The notes beneath the pieces were generated by a model that had not been told where the DNA came from, searched no databases, and saw only the letters and a program-made list of their open reading frames with translations. From NCBI RefSeq assembly GCF_008710155.1, contig NZ_VYPZ01000003.1, positions 62,001 to 126,000 of the forward strand: a stretch of DNA of 64,000 bases, given 5' to 3'. The translations under genes and the position numbers were made by a program. Within the stretch, counting starts at the first letter, position 1, and each line of letters opens with the position of its first letter. This document shows positions 25,652 through 34,624 of this stretch, piece after piece. The DNA comes from Sphingobium limneticum (GTDB taxonomy: Bacteria > Pseudomonadota > Alphaproteobacteria > Sphingomonadales > Sphingomonadaceae).

Positions 25652-26738
25652 GGATTCCTCTCCCACACCTGACCATCTCGCATTAGCACAGGCCGATGCC
25701 GCACCGCAACATGGGCCGCGGCCTTTACCCCTTTTTCTCAATATTTTATGGCGCGAAACGGAGAATGATCCGGACCTTCGGCGCCGGGCCTTCCAGGGGT
25801 TGCGCAAATATCAGGACGCAATGCGCCCGCCCGCCCCGCCACAGGCCCGCTGCGTCGCCACGGCCGGGCCGGCCCGTTTGCTGCAATATGGCGCGGCAAG
25901 TGACCGTAATCCGGTGGTTTTCATACCGTCGCTCATCAACCCGCCGCAGGTGTTGGACCTGTCGGAAAGTCGATCCTTGCTGCGCCACATGGGTGCAGCA
26001 GGACATGATGCCTATCTGCTGGACTGGGGCACACCATCTGCGCAGGACGCGATGCTCGGCCTGGATGGCCATGTAACGGACAGGCTCCTGCCCCTGCTTG
26101 CGGGCCTGCCCCGCCCGCCGATCCTGGTCGGCTATTGCCTTGGCGGCAGCCTGGCGCTCGGTGCCGCAGCGCTGCAATCCTTTCCCGCCGTCGCTACCAT
26201 AGCGGCCCCGTGGCATTTCGATGCCTTCGCGTCGGATGATCTCGACCTGATCGCCGGCCTGTGGCGCGGCGCAAGACCGATGTGCGAACGGATCGGCTAT
26301 GTGCCGATGGAGGTGATGCAATCAGGCTTCTGGGCGATGGACCCGGTGCGGACCATCCGCAAATATGCCGCCTTTGCCGATGCAGCGCCGGGATCGGATG
26401 CGGAACGTGCCTTCCTGGCCGTGGAAGATTGGGCCAATGGCGGCGCGCCCCTGACCTTCGCGGCCGGCCGCGACCTGTTCGACGAATTTTACGCCGGCAA
26501 TCTCAGCGGCACCGGGCGCTGGCAGATCGACGGGCAGACCGTCGATCCCGCCGCGCTTGCCTGCCCGACCCTGTCCATCGTCTCCACGACCGATCGCATC
26601 GTCCCCGCCGCAGCCGGCCCTCGCTTGCGCGAAGAGCGCCGTTTCTCGCTTGGCCATGTCGGCATGGTGGTGGGTGGCCGCGCCCGCGAAATGCTGTGGG
26701 AACCCCTGTCCCTTTGGCTTTCCAGCCACGGCGCATGA
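25650..26738 (+). CDS. Short PhaC-like alpha/beta hydrolase
   Basis: 362 residues, near the size of class III PHA synthase subunits and much shorter than class I PhaC. The lipase-like box is GYCLGG with nucleophile Cys163, not Ser, as in PHA synthases; Asp315 (STTDRIVP) and His336 (LGHVGMV) complete the triad, and [15 protein letters not shown] plus [11 protein letters not shown] match PhaC blocks. No PhaE partner is in the window, so polymerase activity is uncertain; it could be a synthase-like acyltransferase. The ATG at 25650 shares bases with the phaR start. The thiolase follows 49 bp later. Confidence 0.8.
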   Translation: MDSSPTPDHLALAQADAAPQHGPRPLPLFLNILWRETENDPDLRRRAFQGLRKYQDAMRPPAPPQARCVATAGPARLLQYGAASDRNPVVFIPSLINPPQVLDLSESRSLLRHMGAAGHDAYLLDWGTPSAQDAMLGLDGHVTDRLLPLLAGLPRPPILVGYCLGGSLALGAAALQSFPAVATIAAPWHFDAFASDDLDLIAGLWRGARPMCERIGYVPMEVMQSGFWAMDPVRTIRKYAAFADAAPGSDAERAFLAVEDWANGGAPLTFAAGRDLFDEFYAGNLSGTGRWQIDGQTVDPAALACPTLSIVSTTDRIVPAAAGPRLREERRFSLGHVGMVVGGRAREMLWEPLSLWLSSHGA

Positions 26739-26787
26739 TGCTATCGCACCTGCGAAAACATATTCACCACCAAAGAGGATCAGGACT

Positions 26788-27960
26788 TTGTCAGACATCG
26801 TCATTACCGCCGCCAAGCGCACGCCTGTCGGTAGCTTTCTGGGTGCCTATGCAACGACCCCCGCGCATGTGCTGGGTCAGACCGCGATCATCGCCGCGCT
26901 GGAGCAGGCGGGCATCGCCCCCGATGAAGTGGATGAAGTCATTCTGGGCCATGTGCTGACTGCCGGCTTGGGCCAGAACCCCGCGCGCCAGGCCGCCGTC
27001 GCCGCCGGCATCCCGGTCGATCGCACCGCCTTCGCCATCAACCAGGTGTGCGGTTCGGGCCTGCGCGCCGTCGCGCTCGCGGCTCAGGCGATCGCCAATG
27101 GCGACGCCAGCATCATGGTTGCGGGCGGTCAGGAAAATATGTCGCTCAGCCCCCATGCGCAATTCCTGCGCGCCGGGCAGAAGATGGGCAATCTCAGCCT
27201 GGTCGATACGATGATCCAGGACGGCCTGACCGACGCTTTCAACGGCTATCATATGGGCATCACCGCCGAAAATCTGGCCGAAAAATATCAGATCACCCGC
27301 GAAGAGCAGGACGCCTTCGCCGTCGGCAGCCAGAACAAGGCGTCGGCCGCCCGCGCATCGGGTCGCTTCAAGGATGAAATCGCCGCCGTCACGGTCAAGG
27401 GCCGCAAGGGCGACACCATTGTCGAGAATGACGAATATATTCGCGATGGCGCCACGATCGAAGCGATGGAAAAGCTCAAGCCCGCCTTCAAGAAGGACGG
27501 CACCGTCACCGCCGGCAATGCCAGCGGCCTGAACGACGGCGCCGCCGCGCTGGTGCTGATGACGGCCGACGATGCCGCCAAGCGCGGTGTGACCATCCTG
27601 GGCCGTCTCGCCGGTTTCGCCACTGCCGGCGTCGATCCCTCGATCATGGGCATCGGCCCGGCCCCGGCCACCCGCAAGGCATTGGCGAAGGCCGGCTGGT
27701 CGGTCGCCGATCTCGACCTGATCGAAGCCAATGAAGCCTTCGCCGCGCAGGCGCTGTCCGTGGGCAAGGAACTGGGCTTCGATCCCGAAAAGGTGAACGT
27801 CAATGGCGGCGCGATCGCCATCGGTCACCCGATCGGCGCGTCGGGCGCACGCGTGCTGACCACCCTGCTCTACGAAATGGCCAAGCGCGACGCGAAGAAG
27901 GGCCTTGCCACGCTCTGCATCGGTGGCGGCATGGGCGTGGCGCTCTGCATCGAACGCTGA
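26788..27960 (+). CDS. phaA: Acetyl-CoA acetyltransferase (beta-ketothiolase)
   Basis: 390 residues, the usual thiolase length, starting from a TTG at 26788 with GAGGA 8 nt before it. Cys88 in [11 protein letters not shown], the [17 protein letters not shown] histidine and the C-terminal CIGGGMGVA cysteine are all present. It condenses two acetyl-CoA to acetoacetyl-CoA, the first step to polyhydroxybutyrate, and works in reverse in degradation. The name phaA rests on the phaR/phaC-like neighbours; atoB is the alternative. A strong terminator follows. Confidence 0.92.
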   Translation: MSDIVITAAKRTPVGSFLGAYATTPAHVLGQTAIIAALEQAGIAPDEVDEVILGHVLTAGLGQNPARQAAVAAGIPVDRTAFAINQVCGSGLRAVALAAQAIANGDASIMVAGGQENMSLSPHAQFLRAGQKMGNLSLVDTMIQDGLTDAFNGYHMGITAENLAEKYQITREEQDAFAVGSQNKASAARASGRFKDEIAAVTVKGRKGDTIVENDEYIRDGATIEAMEKLKPAFKKDGTVTAGNASGLNDGAAALVLMTADDAAKRGVTILGRLAGFATAGVDPSIMGIGPAPATRKALAKAGWSVADLDLIEANEAFAAQALSVGKELGFDPEKVNVNGGAIAIGHPIGASGARVLTTLLYEMAKRDAKKGLATLCIGGGMGVALCIER

Positions 27961-27977
27961 TCTCATATTGAACCGGC

Positions 27978-28016
27978 AAAAAAGCCGCCGCTCCAAAAGG
28001 GAGCGGCGGCTTTTTT
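27978..28016. terminator. Bidirectional terminator after phaA
   Basis: An 11-bp perfect stem (27984-27994 with 28000-28010) is flanked by six A on the left and six T on the right, so it can end the phaA transcript on plus and the DUF2256 transcript on minus. Confidence 0.9.
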
Positions 28017-28021
28017 GTTTA

Positions 28022-28171
28022 TCAGCCCTTTTTGCCGGCGCTCCGGCAGCGGTCGGAACAATAGACGACATTGTCCCAGTCACGTTCCCACTTCTTCCGC
28101 CAGGCAAAGGGGCGCTGGCACACCGGGCAGGTCTTCGTCGGCAGATCCCGTTTAGCGACTCCGCGTGGCAT
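28022..28171 (-). CDS. DUF2256 zinc-ribbon-like small protein
   Basis: 49 residues: [18 protein letters not shown] then [19 protein letters not shown] and SDRC. The two Cys pairs (CPVC and CSDRC) suggest a zinc site; the sequence matches the DUF2256 family, often found next to unrelated genes and of unknown role. It begins 13 bp after the transporter gene on the same strand and is probably its downstream partner in one transcript. Confidence 0.85.
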   Translation of the reverse strand: MPRGVAKRDLPTKTCPVCQRPFAWRKKWERDWDNVVYCSDRCRSAGKKG

Positions 28172-28184
28172 CCGTTTCAATCCC

Positions 28185-29774
28185 TTATGCGTCGAGCGAC
28201 CGATCCTTCGTTTCCGGCAAAGCCACCAGACAGGTGACCAGCGCCAGCGCGACGATCGCCAGCGTGTACCACAATCCGGCATAGGGATTGCCCGTTCGCG
28301 CGACGATATATTGGCTGACCAGCGGCAGGAAACCGCCGAAATAGCCAGTGCCGATATGGTAGGGGATGGATAGCGACGAATAGCGGATGCGCGCCGGAAA
28401 ATATTCCGACAGCAAGGCCGCGACCGGCCCATAGGTCGCGCCCGACAATGTCCAGAGCAGCAGCAACGCGGCAAAGACCATCATTGCGCGGGGCCAGTCG
28501 GGCGTCACCGCGCCGAAATCATAGCCCTGCCGCTTCAGCGCCGCGTCCAGCCCGTCACTGCTCAGATCCGCCACCGCGGTGCCGCCGATCGCCACCGCCG
28601 GCACCGCGCCCTCCCGCTTGTCATAGGGAATGCCGCGCTTGGAAAAATGGTCGAGCAACTTGCCGCAGGCGGTCGGCTGTATCTTGGCGAAGGGGTCGAA
28701 ACGGCAATCGGGACCGCTCACCACCACCGGCGCCCGCTCCGATGCCTGCACCAGCCCCGGATTGGCGGTCGCGCCCATGAACTGATAGAGCGGCAATGCC
28801 AGCAGCAGCACCAGCGCATAGCCGATCACGATCGGCTTCTTGCGCCCGATCCTGTCCGACAGCCAGCCGAAGAAGATGAAGGCCCCCATGCCGATGAAGG
28901 CGCTGCCGCCGACCAGCAATTGCGCCACACCCGCCGCGACATGCAGGCCGTTTTGCAGGAAATAGAGCGCCTGAAACATCACCGTATAGGCGATGACGGT
29001 AAAGCCCGCCGCGATGCCGATCATCGCGACGAACATCCGTTTCTTGTTGCCCGGCGCGGTAAAGGCTTCCAGAATTGGGTTCTTGGCCTGCGTCCCCGCC
29101 TTCTTCATCGCCAGGAACACCGGGCTTTCGCGCAGCATCAATCGCATCCACAAAGAAATCGCCAGCAGCGCGAGCGAGAAGATGAAGGGGATACGCCATC
29201 CCCATGCGTCCCACACCGCCTGCCCCACGATCGCTTGCGTGCCGACCACGACGATCAGCGACAGGATAAATCCGCCGATCACACCGGCCTGGATGAAGCT
29301 GGTATAGAAGCCGCGCTTGCCCGGCGGGGCATGTTCCGCGACATAGATCGCCGCGCCGCCATATTCGCCGCCCAGTGCCAGCCCCTGCGCGATCCGCAGC
29401 GCGATGAGGATGATCGGCGCCGCCACGCCGATGCTGGCCGCCGCCGGTGTCAGTCCTACGCCCGCCGTCGCCAGGCCCATCAGGATGATGGTCGCCAGAA
29501 ATGTATATTTCCGCCCCAGCCGATCGCCCAGATAGCCGAACAGCACCGCCCCGATCGGCCGAAACGCAAAGCCGATCGCAAAGCCCGCCAGCGTGTAGAG
29601 CAGTTCGACGGTCGGATTGTCGGTCGGAAAGAAGGTCCGCCCGATGATCGGCGCCAGCACGCCATAGATATAGAAATCATACCATTCGAACACGGTGCCC
29701 AGCGCGGACGCGGTGATGACCAGCCGGTCCCGCTTCGCATCCATCACATATGTATCGCCCACCGCCGCCGTCAT
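28185..29774 (-). CDS. MHS-family major facilitator transporter
   Basis: 529 residues with about 12 membrane segments. The loop [13 protein letters not shown] is the MFS 2-3 motif, and [22 protein letters not shown] is typical of the metabolite:H+ symporter (MHS) group that includes KgtP, ProP and ShiA. Unusually, a soluble insertion of roughly 80 residues with two Cys ([18 protein letters not shown]) lies between the later helices. The solute is not predictable; a carboxylate or betaine symporter would be typical. Start ATG 29774. Confidence 0.88.
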   Translation of the reverse strand: MTAAVGDTYVMDAKRDRLVITASALGTVFEWYDFYIYGVLAPIIGRTFFPTDNPTVELLYTLAGFAIGFAFRPIGAVLFGYLGDRLGRKYTFLATIILMGLATAGVGLTPAAASIGVAAPIILIALRIAQGLALGGEYGGAAIYVAEHAPPGKRGFYTSFIQAGVIGGFILSLIVVVGTQAIVGQAVWDAWGWRIPFIFSLALLAISLWMRLMLRESPVFLAMKKAGTQAKNPILEAFTAPGNKKRMFVAMIGIAAGFTVIAYTVMFQALYFLQNGLHVAAGVAQLLVGGSAFIGMGAFIFFGWLSDRIGRKKPIVIGYALVLLLALPLYQFMGATANPGLVQASERAPVVVSGPDCRFDPFAKIQPTACGKLLDHFSKRGIPYDKREGAVPAVAIGGTAVADLSSDGLDAALKRQGYDFGAVTPDWPRAMMVFAALLLLWTLSGATYGPVAALLSEYFPARIRYSSLSIPYHIGTGYFGGFLPLVSQYIVARTGNPYAGLWYTLAIVALALVTCLVALPETKDRSLDA

Positions 29775-29910
29775 CCCGCCCCCTTAACTTCGCACATTTC
29801 CCGCAATTCCTGACATTATCATGCGGGAGTAGGAAATCTTATGTCCATCATCGCCTCTACCCGGCCGCGCCTTTATCGCAGGAAGGATGGCGATAGGACA
29901 GGCCTTCCCG

Positions 29911-30282
29911 TCAGAACAATCGCGCTCCGTTCGGCACCGGCTTGTCGGGCGCGAAGAGGGTGACGGCGCCGACCTCGTCGGCGAAGCCCAATGTCAGAAC
30001 CTGCGACATGAACTTGCCGATCTGGCGCGGGGGGAAGTTGACGACGGCGGCAATCTGCCGCCCCGGCAGATCCTGCAGCGCATGATTTTCGGTAATTTGT
30101 GCGCTCGATCGTTTCTGGCCGATCGCCGGGCCGAAATCGATGAGCAGTTTGTAGGCCGGCTTGCGCGCCTCCGGAAAGGGATCGGCCGAGATGATCGTGC
30201 CGACCCTTATGTCGACCTTCAGGAAATCGTCGAAGCCGATCATGTCGCTCACCGGCGCGGCGGGATCATGGGACAGGTGCAT
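29911..30282 (-). CDS. csaA: tRNA-binding protein CsaA
   Basis: 123 residues from the ATG at 30282, which has GAGGG about 7 nt upstream; an internal ATG at 30243 (MIGFDDFLKVDIRVG) would give the more usual 110-residue CsaA. The OB-fold EMAP/Trbp111-like domain is clear: KVDIRVGTIISADPF, then ARKPAYKLLIDFG and the C-terminal FMSQVLTLGFAD. CsaA dimers bind tRNA and have export-chaperone-like activity in Bacillus. It follows the methyltransferase gene by 10 bp. Confidence 0.9.
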   Translation of the reverse strand: MHLSHDPAAPVSDMIGFDDFLKVDIRVGTIISADPFPEARKPAYKLLIDFGPAIGQKRSSAQITENHALQDLPGRQIAAVVNFPPRQIGKFMSQVLTLGFADEVGAVTLFAPDKPVPNGARLF

Positions 30283-30292
30283 CGGGCGGCCC

Positions 30293-31156
30293 TCAATATG
30301 GATTGCGCGCCGACCATATCCAGGCCGCGGCCGGAAAGTCCACATGGCCATCCTGCAATCGCGCGCGGCATAGTGTGGCCACGCGTTCGAGGATCGAAGC
30401 GCGGTCCGCCGGATCGGCCAGCTTGAGCGCCCGCGCGGCCGGTCCGATCCGGCTGAAGAAGCTGACGGCATCGGCCACCGGATCGTCACCGCCGCCGGCG
30501 CGATAGGGGAAATCGACCGGGTGCGCCTCGATATCCGACCATCCTGCATGGGCGAGCAGATCGCGCACGAAAGCCTCATCGGCGAAGGCGAAGGGACCGG
30601 GGATGTAGCCTGCTTTTACGGGCGGCGTTTCGCCGACGGCGGTCATCATGTCGCGCGCCCAGCCATTGAGCGGTGCGGCGCGGAAGCAGGAAAAGATCAA
30701 TCGCCCGCCCGGTCGCGTCGCCGCGCGCAATCGGGTGAAGGCATCCGCCGGATCGTCGAAGAACATCACGCCATGGCGCGAGACGATCAGGTCGAACGGC
30801 CCGGCATCATCGATGGCTTGTTCCACCGGCGCCACGATGAAGCGGACATTGGGGGCGGCGGCCGCCCGTGCCTGCGCGACTGCAATCAGTGCCGGTGAAA
30901 TATCGATGCCTGTAAGCTGCGCGTTCGCATTGGCGCGCGCCGCCGCCAGCGCGGTTCCGCCCGCGCCGCATCCCACATCGGCCACCGCAGCCGACCTGCC
31001 CGCCATGGCGTCGCTTATGGTCCGGTCGAGTTCCGCCGACAGGGCGATGAAGCTGCGGTCGGTCCGCTCCCACTCCAGCGCCCAGACATCACCATTGGCG
31101 CCGGTCCATCCGACCGCATTCATGGTGGCCGATGGTGCGGTTATGCTTTGCGTCAT
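30293..31156 (-). CDS. Class I SAM-dependent methyltransferase
   Basis: 287 residues. The Rossmann motif I reads VADVGCGAGGTALA and motif II LTGIDISPALI, followed by FDLIVSRHGVMFFDDP, a Methyltransf_11/25-type pattern. The substrate is unknown: small molecules and lipids are common for this group. The ATG at 31156 has GAGGG 5 nt upstream. It lies 81 bp beyond the pccA stop on the same strand and may be read through from the propionate operon. Confidence 0.85.
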   Translation of the reverse strand: MTQSITAPSATMNAVGWTGANGDVWALEWERTDRSFIALSAELDRTISDAMAGRSAAVADVGCGAGGTALAAARANANAQLTGIDISPALIAVAQARAAAAPNVRFIVAPVEQAIDDAGPFDLIVSRHGVMFFDDPADAFTRLRAATRPGGRLIFSCFRAAPLNGWARDMMTAVGETPPVKAGYIPGPFAFADEAFVRDLLAHAGWSDIEAHPVDFPYRAGGGDDPVADAVSFFSRIGPAARALKLADPADRASILERVATLCRARLQDGHVDFPAAAWIWSARNPY

Positions 31157-31237
31157 TCTGCCCTCGCTTTCCGCATTCCACCATGGCGGCGAAATGCGGA
31201 AAGACAAGGCTATTGCGAGAATTTCGCAATAAGGCGA

Positions 31238-33238
31238 TTATTCCATTTCAAGGATGATGGCGTCCACCGGCAGGCTTTCGCCCTGCGCCGCCGACACGCT
31301 CTTCACCACGCCCGTCTTTTGCGCGCGCAGGATATTTTCCATCTTCATCGCTTCGATCACCGCCAGCGGCTGGCCGGCTTCGACCTTGTCGCCCTCCGCC
31401 ACATGCAGCGCGACGAGCAAGCCGGGCATCGGGCAGATCAGGTAGCGCGACAGGTCCGGCGGGATCTTTTCGATCATATGCTGCGCATGCGGCGCGGCAT
31501 GGGCAGACAGGATGCGCAGGCGATGGCTCGCCCCATGCGCCGTCAGCACGAAGCCGGATCGCACCGGCGCGATCCGCACCGCCAGATCCTCCGCGCCAAA
31601 CTCCGCTTCGATCAAACGGTCGCCGGGCGTATATTCCAGCGCCATGTCGATGGCCTGACCATCGACCGTCACCTCGTCGCCGTCGATTACGACATCATGG
31701 ATGGTGTCCCCGATCTTCACCTGCCAGCCGGTCGGCGGCGCGAGGCGCTTGCCCAATTGTCCGTCGATCCGGCGTGCCCTGTCGGCTTGCGCCATGGCGG
31801 CAAAGGCGCCGATCGCCGACAGCCTCACCAGCAGTTCGGCCGAAGCAGGGGCGCCCTGGAACCCGTCGGGATATTCCTCCGCGATGAAGCCGGTGGTGAT
31901 ATTGCCCGACCGGAACCGCTCATGCTGCATCAGCGCGGACACGAAATCGATATTGTGGCCCGGCCCTTCAATCTCAAACTTGTCGAGCGCCTCGATCTGC
32001 TTGTCGATGGCTTCGAGGCGGGTTGGCGCCCAGGTGATGAGCTTGGCGATCATCGGATCGTAGAAGATGGAGACTTCGCCCCCCTCTTCCACGCCGTCAT
32101 CGACACGGATCAGCGCGCCATTGTCATCCTTCCCGGTTTCGGGCGGGTTATAGCGGATCAGGCGACCGGTCGACGGCAGGAAGCCCCGATAGGGATCTTC
32201 GGCATAGACGCGGTTTTCGATCGACCAGCCGTTGATTTTGACGTCAGCCTGCCCGAACGAAAGCGCCTCGCCATTGGCCACGCGGATCATCTGTTCGACC
32301 AGATCGACGCCGGTGATTTCCTCGGTGACGGGATGCTCCACCTGCAACCGGGTGTTCATTTCCAGGAAGTAGAAGCCGTCCCCGGTCTTGTCCTCACCGC
32401 TGACGATAAGTTCGACCGTGCCGGCGCTGAAATAGCCGACTGCCCGCGCCAGAGCGACGCATTGTTCGCCCATCTTCCTGCGCATTTCGGGCGACACGAA
32501 GGGGGACGGCGCTTCCTCTACCACCTTCTGGTGGCGGCGCTGGATCGAACATTCGCGTTCGTTGAGATAGACGATATTGCCATGCTGGTCGCCCAGCACC
32601 TGAATTTCGATATGGCGCGGGCTTTCGATGAACTTCTCGATGAAGACGCGGTCGTCGCCGAAGCTGTTCAGCCCCTCGCGCTTGGTCGCCTCAAAGCCTT
32701 CGCGGACATCCTGTTCGCTATAGGCGAGGCGCATCCCCTTGCCGCCGCCGCCCGCCGACGCCTTCATCATCACGGGATAGCCGATCTCATTGGAGATCTT
32801 TACGGCATGTTCGGTATCGTCGATCACGCCAACATAGCCCGGCACGACGTTGACGCCCGCTTCCAATGCCAGCTTCTTGGACTCGATCTTGTCACCCATC
32901 GCGGCGATCGCGTTGGCGGGCGGCCCCACGAAGATGATCCCCTCCGCGTCCAGCGCCTTGCGAAAGCTCTCCCGCTCGGAGAGGAAGCCGTAGCCCGGAT
33001 GTACCGCATCGGCGCCGGTCTGCTTGCAGGCGTCGATGATCTTGTCGGCGATCAGATAGGATTGGGCGGCGGGCGAAGGGCCGATATGCACAGCCTCGTC
33101 GGCCATCAAAACATGGGGCGCCCGCGCATCGGCATCGGAATAGACCGCGACGGTCTTGATGCCCATTTTCTTGGCCGTCCGCATGACCCGGCACGCAATT
33201 TCGCCACGGTTCGCGATCAGGATCTTGGTGATTGCCAT
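31238..33238 (-). CDS. pccA: Propionyl-CoA carboxylase alpha (biotin) subunit
   Basis: 666 residues with biotin carboxylase (ATP-grasp; KASAGGGGKGMR, NTRLQVEHPVTEEITG), the BT linker domain and a C-terminal biotin carrier with EAMKMEN, biotinyl-Lys632. With PccB it makes (S)-methylmalonyl-CoA from propionyl-CoA. The presence of pccB, mce and mcm nearby supports propionyl- rather than methylcrotonyl-CoA as substrate. It is separated from bioB by 318 bp of repeat-rich DNA. Start ATG 33238. Confidence 0.95.
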   Translation of the reverse strand: MAITKILIANRGEIACRVMRTAKKMGIKTVAVYSDADARAPHVLMADEAVHIGPSPAAQSYLIADKIIDACKQTGADAVHPGYGFLSERESFRKALDAEGIIFVGPPANAIAAMGDKIESKKLALEAGVNVVPGYVGVIDDTEHAVKISNEIGYPVMMKASAGGGGKGMRLAYSEQDVREGFEATKREGLNSFGDDRVFIEKFIESPRHIEIQVLGDQHGNIVYLNERECSIQRRHQKVVEEAPSPFVSPEMRRKMGEQCVALARAVGYFSAGTVELIVSGEDKTGDGFYFLEMNTRLQVEHPVTEEITGVDLVEQMIRVANGEALSFGQADVKINGWSIENRVYAEDPYRGFLPSTGRLIRYNPPETGKDDNGALIRVDDGVEEGGEVSIFYDPMIAKLITWAPTRLEAIDKQIEALDKFEIEGPGHNIDFVSALMQHERFRSGNITTGFIAEEYPDGFQGAPASAELLVRLSAIGAFAAMAQADRARRIDGQLGKRLAPPTGWQVKIGDTIHDVVIDGDEVTVDGQAIDMALEYTPGDRLIEAEFGAEDLAVRIAPVRSGFVLTAHGASHRLRILSAHAAPHAQHMIEKIPPDLSRYLICPMPGLLVALHVAEGDKVEAGQPLAVIEAMKMENILRAQKTGVVKSVSAAQGESLPVDAIILEME

Positions 33239-33317
33239 TATAATTCCTGTCCCAGTCCTATCCTATCGGGCGTGCGGGCGACATTTCTCGACGCCCGTCA
33301 GCCTTTCTATTTCCAAT

Positions 33318-33408
33318 CGTCACCCTGAACTTGTTTCAGGGTTCATTCCTCCACACGTCGCATCGCGCCCGGAGACGCGATGGATGCTGAACCAAGACCA
33401 GCATGACG
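33318..33408. repeat. REP-like composite palindrome, family B (CGTCA/TGACG ends)
   Basis: Starts CGTCACCCTGAAC, contains the hairpin ACCCTGAA-CTTG-TTTCAGGGT and a loop hairpin CATCGCG/CGCGATG, and ends in GACCAGCATGACG. The outer CGTCA and TGACG are inverted. Confidence 0.75.
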
Positions 33409-33452
33409 GAGGGAGGCATAATGGATCATCCCTCCGGCGCCCCACCCCACCC

Positions 33453-33540
33453 CGTCATGCCGGACTTTATCCGGCATCCCGCTGTCTTTTCGCGCGACGG
33501 CAGAGAAGAAGCGGGGCCCCGGATCAAGTCCATGGTGACG
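33453..33540. repeat. REP-like composite palindrome, family B
   Basis: Begins CGTCATGCCGGACTT and ends CCATGGTGACG. The left half contains ATGCCGGA/TCCGGCAT and the right half CCCCGGATCAAGTCC. Its closest relative in the window is 36798-36881. Confidence 0.8.
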
Positions 33541-33556
33541 AAGGGGAGCGCTGATT

Positions 33557-34555
33557 TCACTCGGCCGCTTCCATCTCGACCTTCACTTCGGCCTGCATCG
33601 GCACGACGCCCAGCTTCGCGAAGAGCGCGGCATCCGCATTGTCGCCCGCATTGGCCGTGGTCAGCAGCTTGTCGCCGGTGAAGATGCTGTTCGCGCCCGC
33701 CATGAAGCAGAGCGCCTGGCAGCTATCCGACATGCTCTCGCGCCCGGCCGACAACCGCACCATACTTTCCGGCATCACGATCCGCGCTACCGCGACCGTG
33801 CGCACGAATTCGATCTCGTCGATCTTGGCGAGCGGCGTGTCGGCCAGCATATTGCCCAGCACCGTGCCCTTGACCGGGACCAGCGCGTTGATCGGTACGC
33901 TCTGCGGATGGGCCGGCAGCACGGCCAGCGCGTGCAGGAAGCCGACGCGATCCTCGCGCGTTTCGCCCATGCCGACGATCCCGCCGCTGCACACGTTGAT
34001 GCCCGAATTGCGGACATTTTCCAGCGTCACCAAGCGATCGTCAAACGTCCGGGTGGTGATGACCTTCTCATAATGTTCGGGCGAGGTGTCGATATTATGG
34101 TTGTAATAATCGAGGCCCGCATCGGCCAATGTCTTGGCCTGCTTTTCGTCCAGCATACCCAAAGTCATGCAGGTTTCCATGCCCATCTGGCGCACGCCCT
34201 TCACCATCTGGACGATGGCGGGCATGTCGCGCTCCTTGGGGTTGCGCCAGGCCGCGCCCATGCAGAAACGCGAGGAGCCCGCGTCCTTGGCCTGCGCTGC
34301 TGCCTGCATCACGGCCTGCACACTCATCAGCTTTTCGGCTTTCAGGCCGCTTTCCGCCGACGCCGACTGATTGCAATAGCCGCAATCCTCCGGACAACCG
34401 CCGGTCTTGATCGACAACAAGGTGGACAGTTGCACTTCGTTGCGCGGGAAATTGTTGCGGTGGATCGATTGCGCTTCGAACATCAGATCGTTGAAGGGCA
34501 GATCGAACAGCGCCGCGATTTCCTCACGGGTCCAGTCGTTGCGAGCGTCAAACAT
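33557..34555 (-). CDS. bioB: Biotin synthase
   Basis: 332 residues. Radical-SAM cysteines 54, 58 and 61 lie in [14 protein letters not shown], with the second iron-sulfur ligands in [21 protein letters not shown] and the conserved arginine in [10 protein letters not shown]. It inserts sulfur into dethiobiotin. I take the ATG at 34555 (MFDARNDW) because GGAGG is 6 nt upstream of it; the ATG two codons earlier (34561) touches the ribosome site. Its position inside the propionyl-CoA carboxylase cluster suggests that biotin supply is matched to the biotin enzyme. Confidence 0.96.
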   Translation of the reverse strand: MFDARNDWTREEIAALFDLPFNDLMFEAQSIHRNNFPRNEVQLSTLLSIKTGGCPEDCGYCNQSASAESGLKAEKLMSVQAVMQAAAQAKDAGSSRFCMGAAWRNPKERDMPAIVQMVKGVRQMGMETCMTLGMLDEKQAKTLADAGLDYYNHNIDTSPEHYEKVITTRTFDDRLVTLENVRNSGINVCSGGIVGMGETREDRVGFLHALAVLPAHPQSVPINALVPVKGTVLGNMLADTPLAKIDEIEFVRTVAVARIVMPESMVRLSAGRESMSDSCQALCFMAGANSIFTGDKLLTTANAGDNADAALFAKLGVVPMQAEVKVEMEAAE

Positions 34556-34624
34556 GGGCATCCTCCGATTGTCTGACGAAATCTATAAACGATCCATCGA
34601 CGACACAAAAGGCAGAATTACGGG

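Larger units (their letters stand above)
33239..33556. other. Intergenic stretch made mostly of REP-like elements
   Basis: This 318-bp gap between bioB and pccA has no gene that I can support. It holds two REP-like composite palindromes (33318-33408 and 33453-33540) and otherwise nothing I recognise; short open frames here are made of repeat sequence. Confidence 0.8.

Noticed and set aside
29841..29963. Possible 40-codon gene with a good ribosome site (GGAGTAGGAAATCTTATG)
   Set aside because: The product is arginine-rich without a motif and its 3' half lies antisense to csaA. The spacing looks right but nothing else supports it.
31148..33328. A 726-codon plus-strand open frame opposite pccA
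   Set aside because: It is the antisense shadow of pccA; high GC in third positions keeps stops out of the complementary frame. Its translation shows no family features, whereas pccA is complete.
33239..33556. Small ORFs in the bioB-pccA gap
   Set aside because: They are built of the two REP-like elements and lack ribosome sites or similarity.
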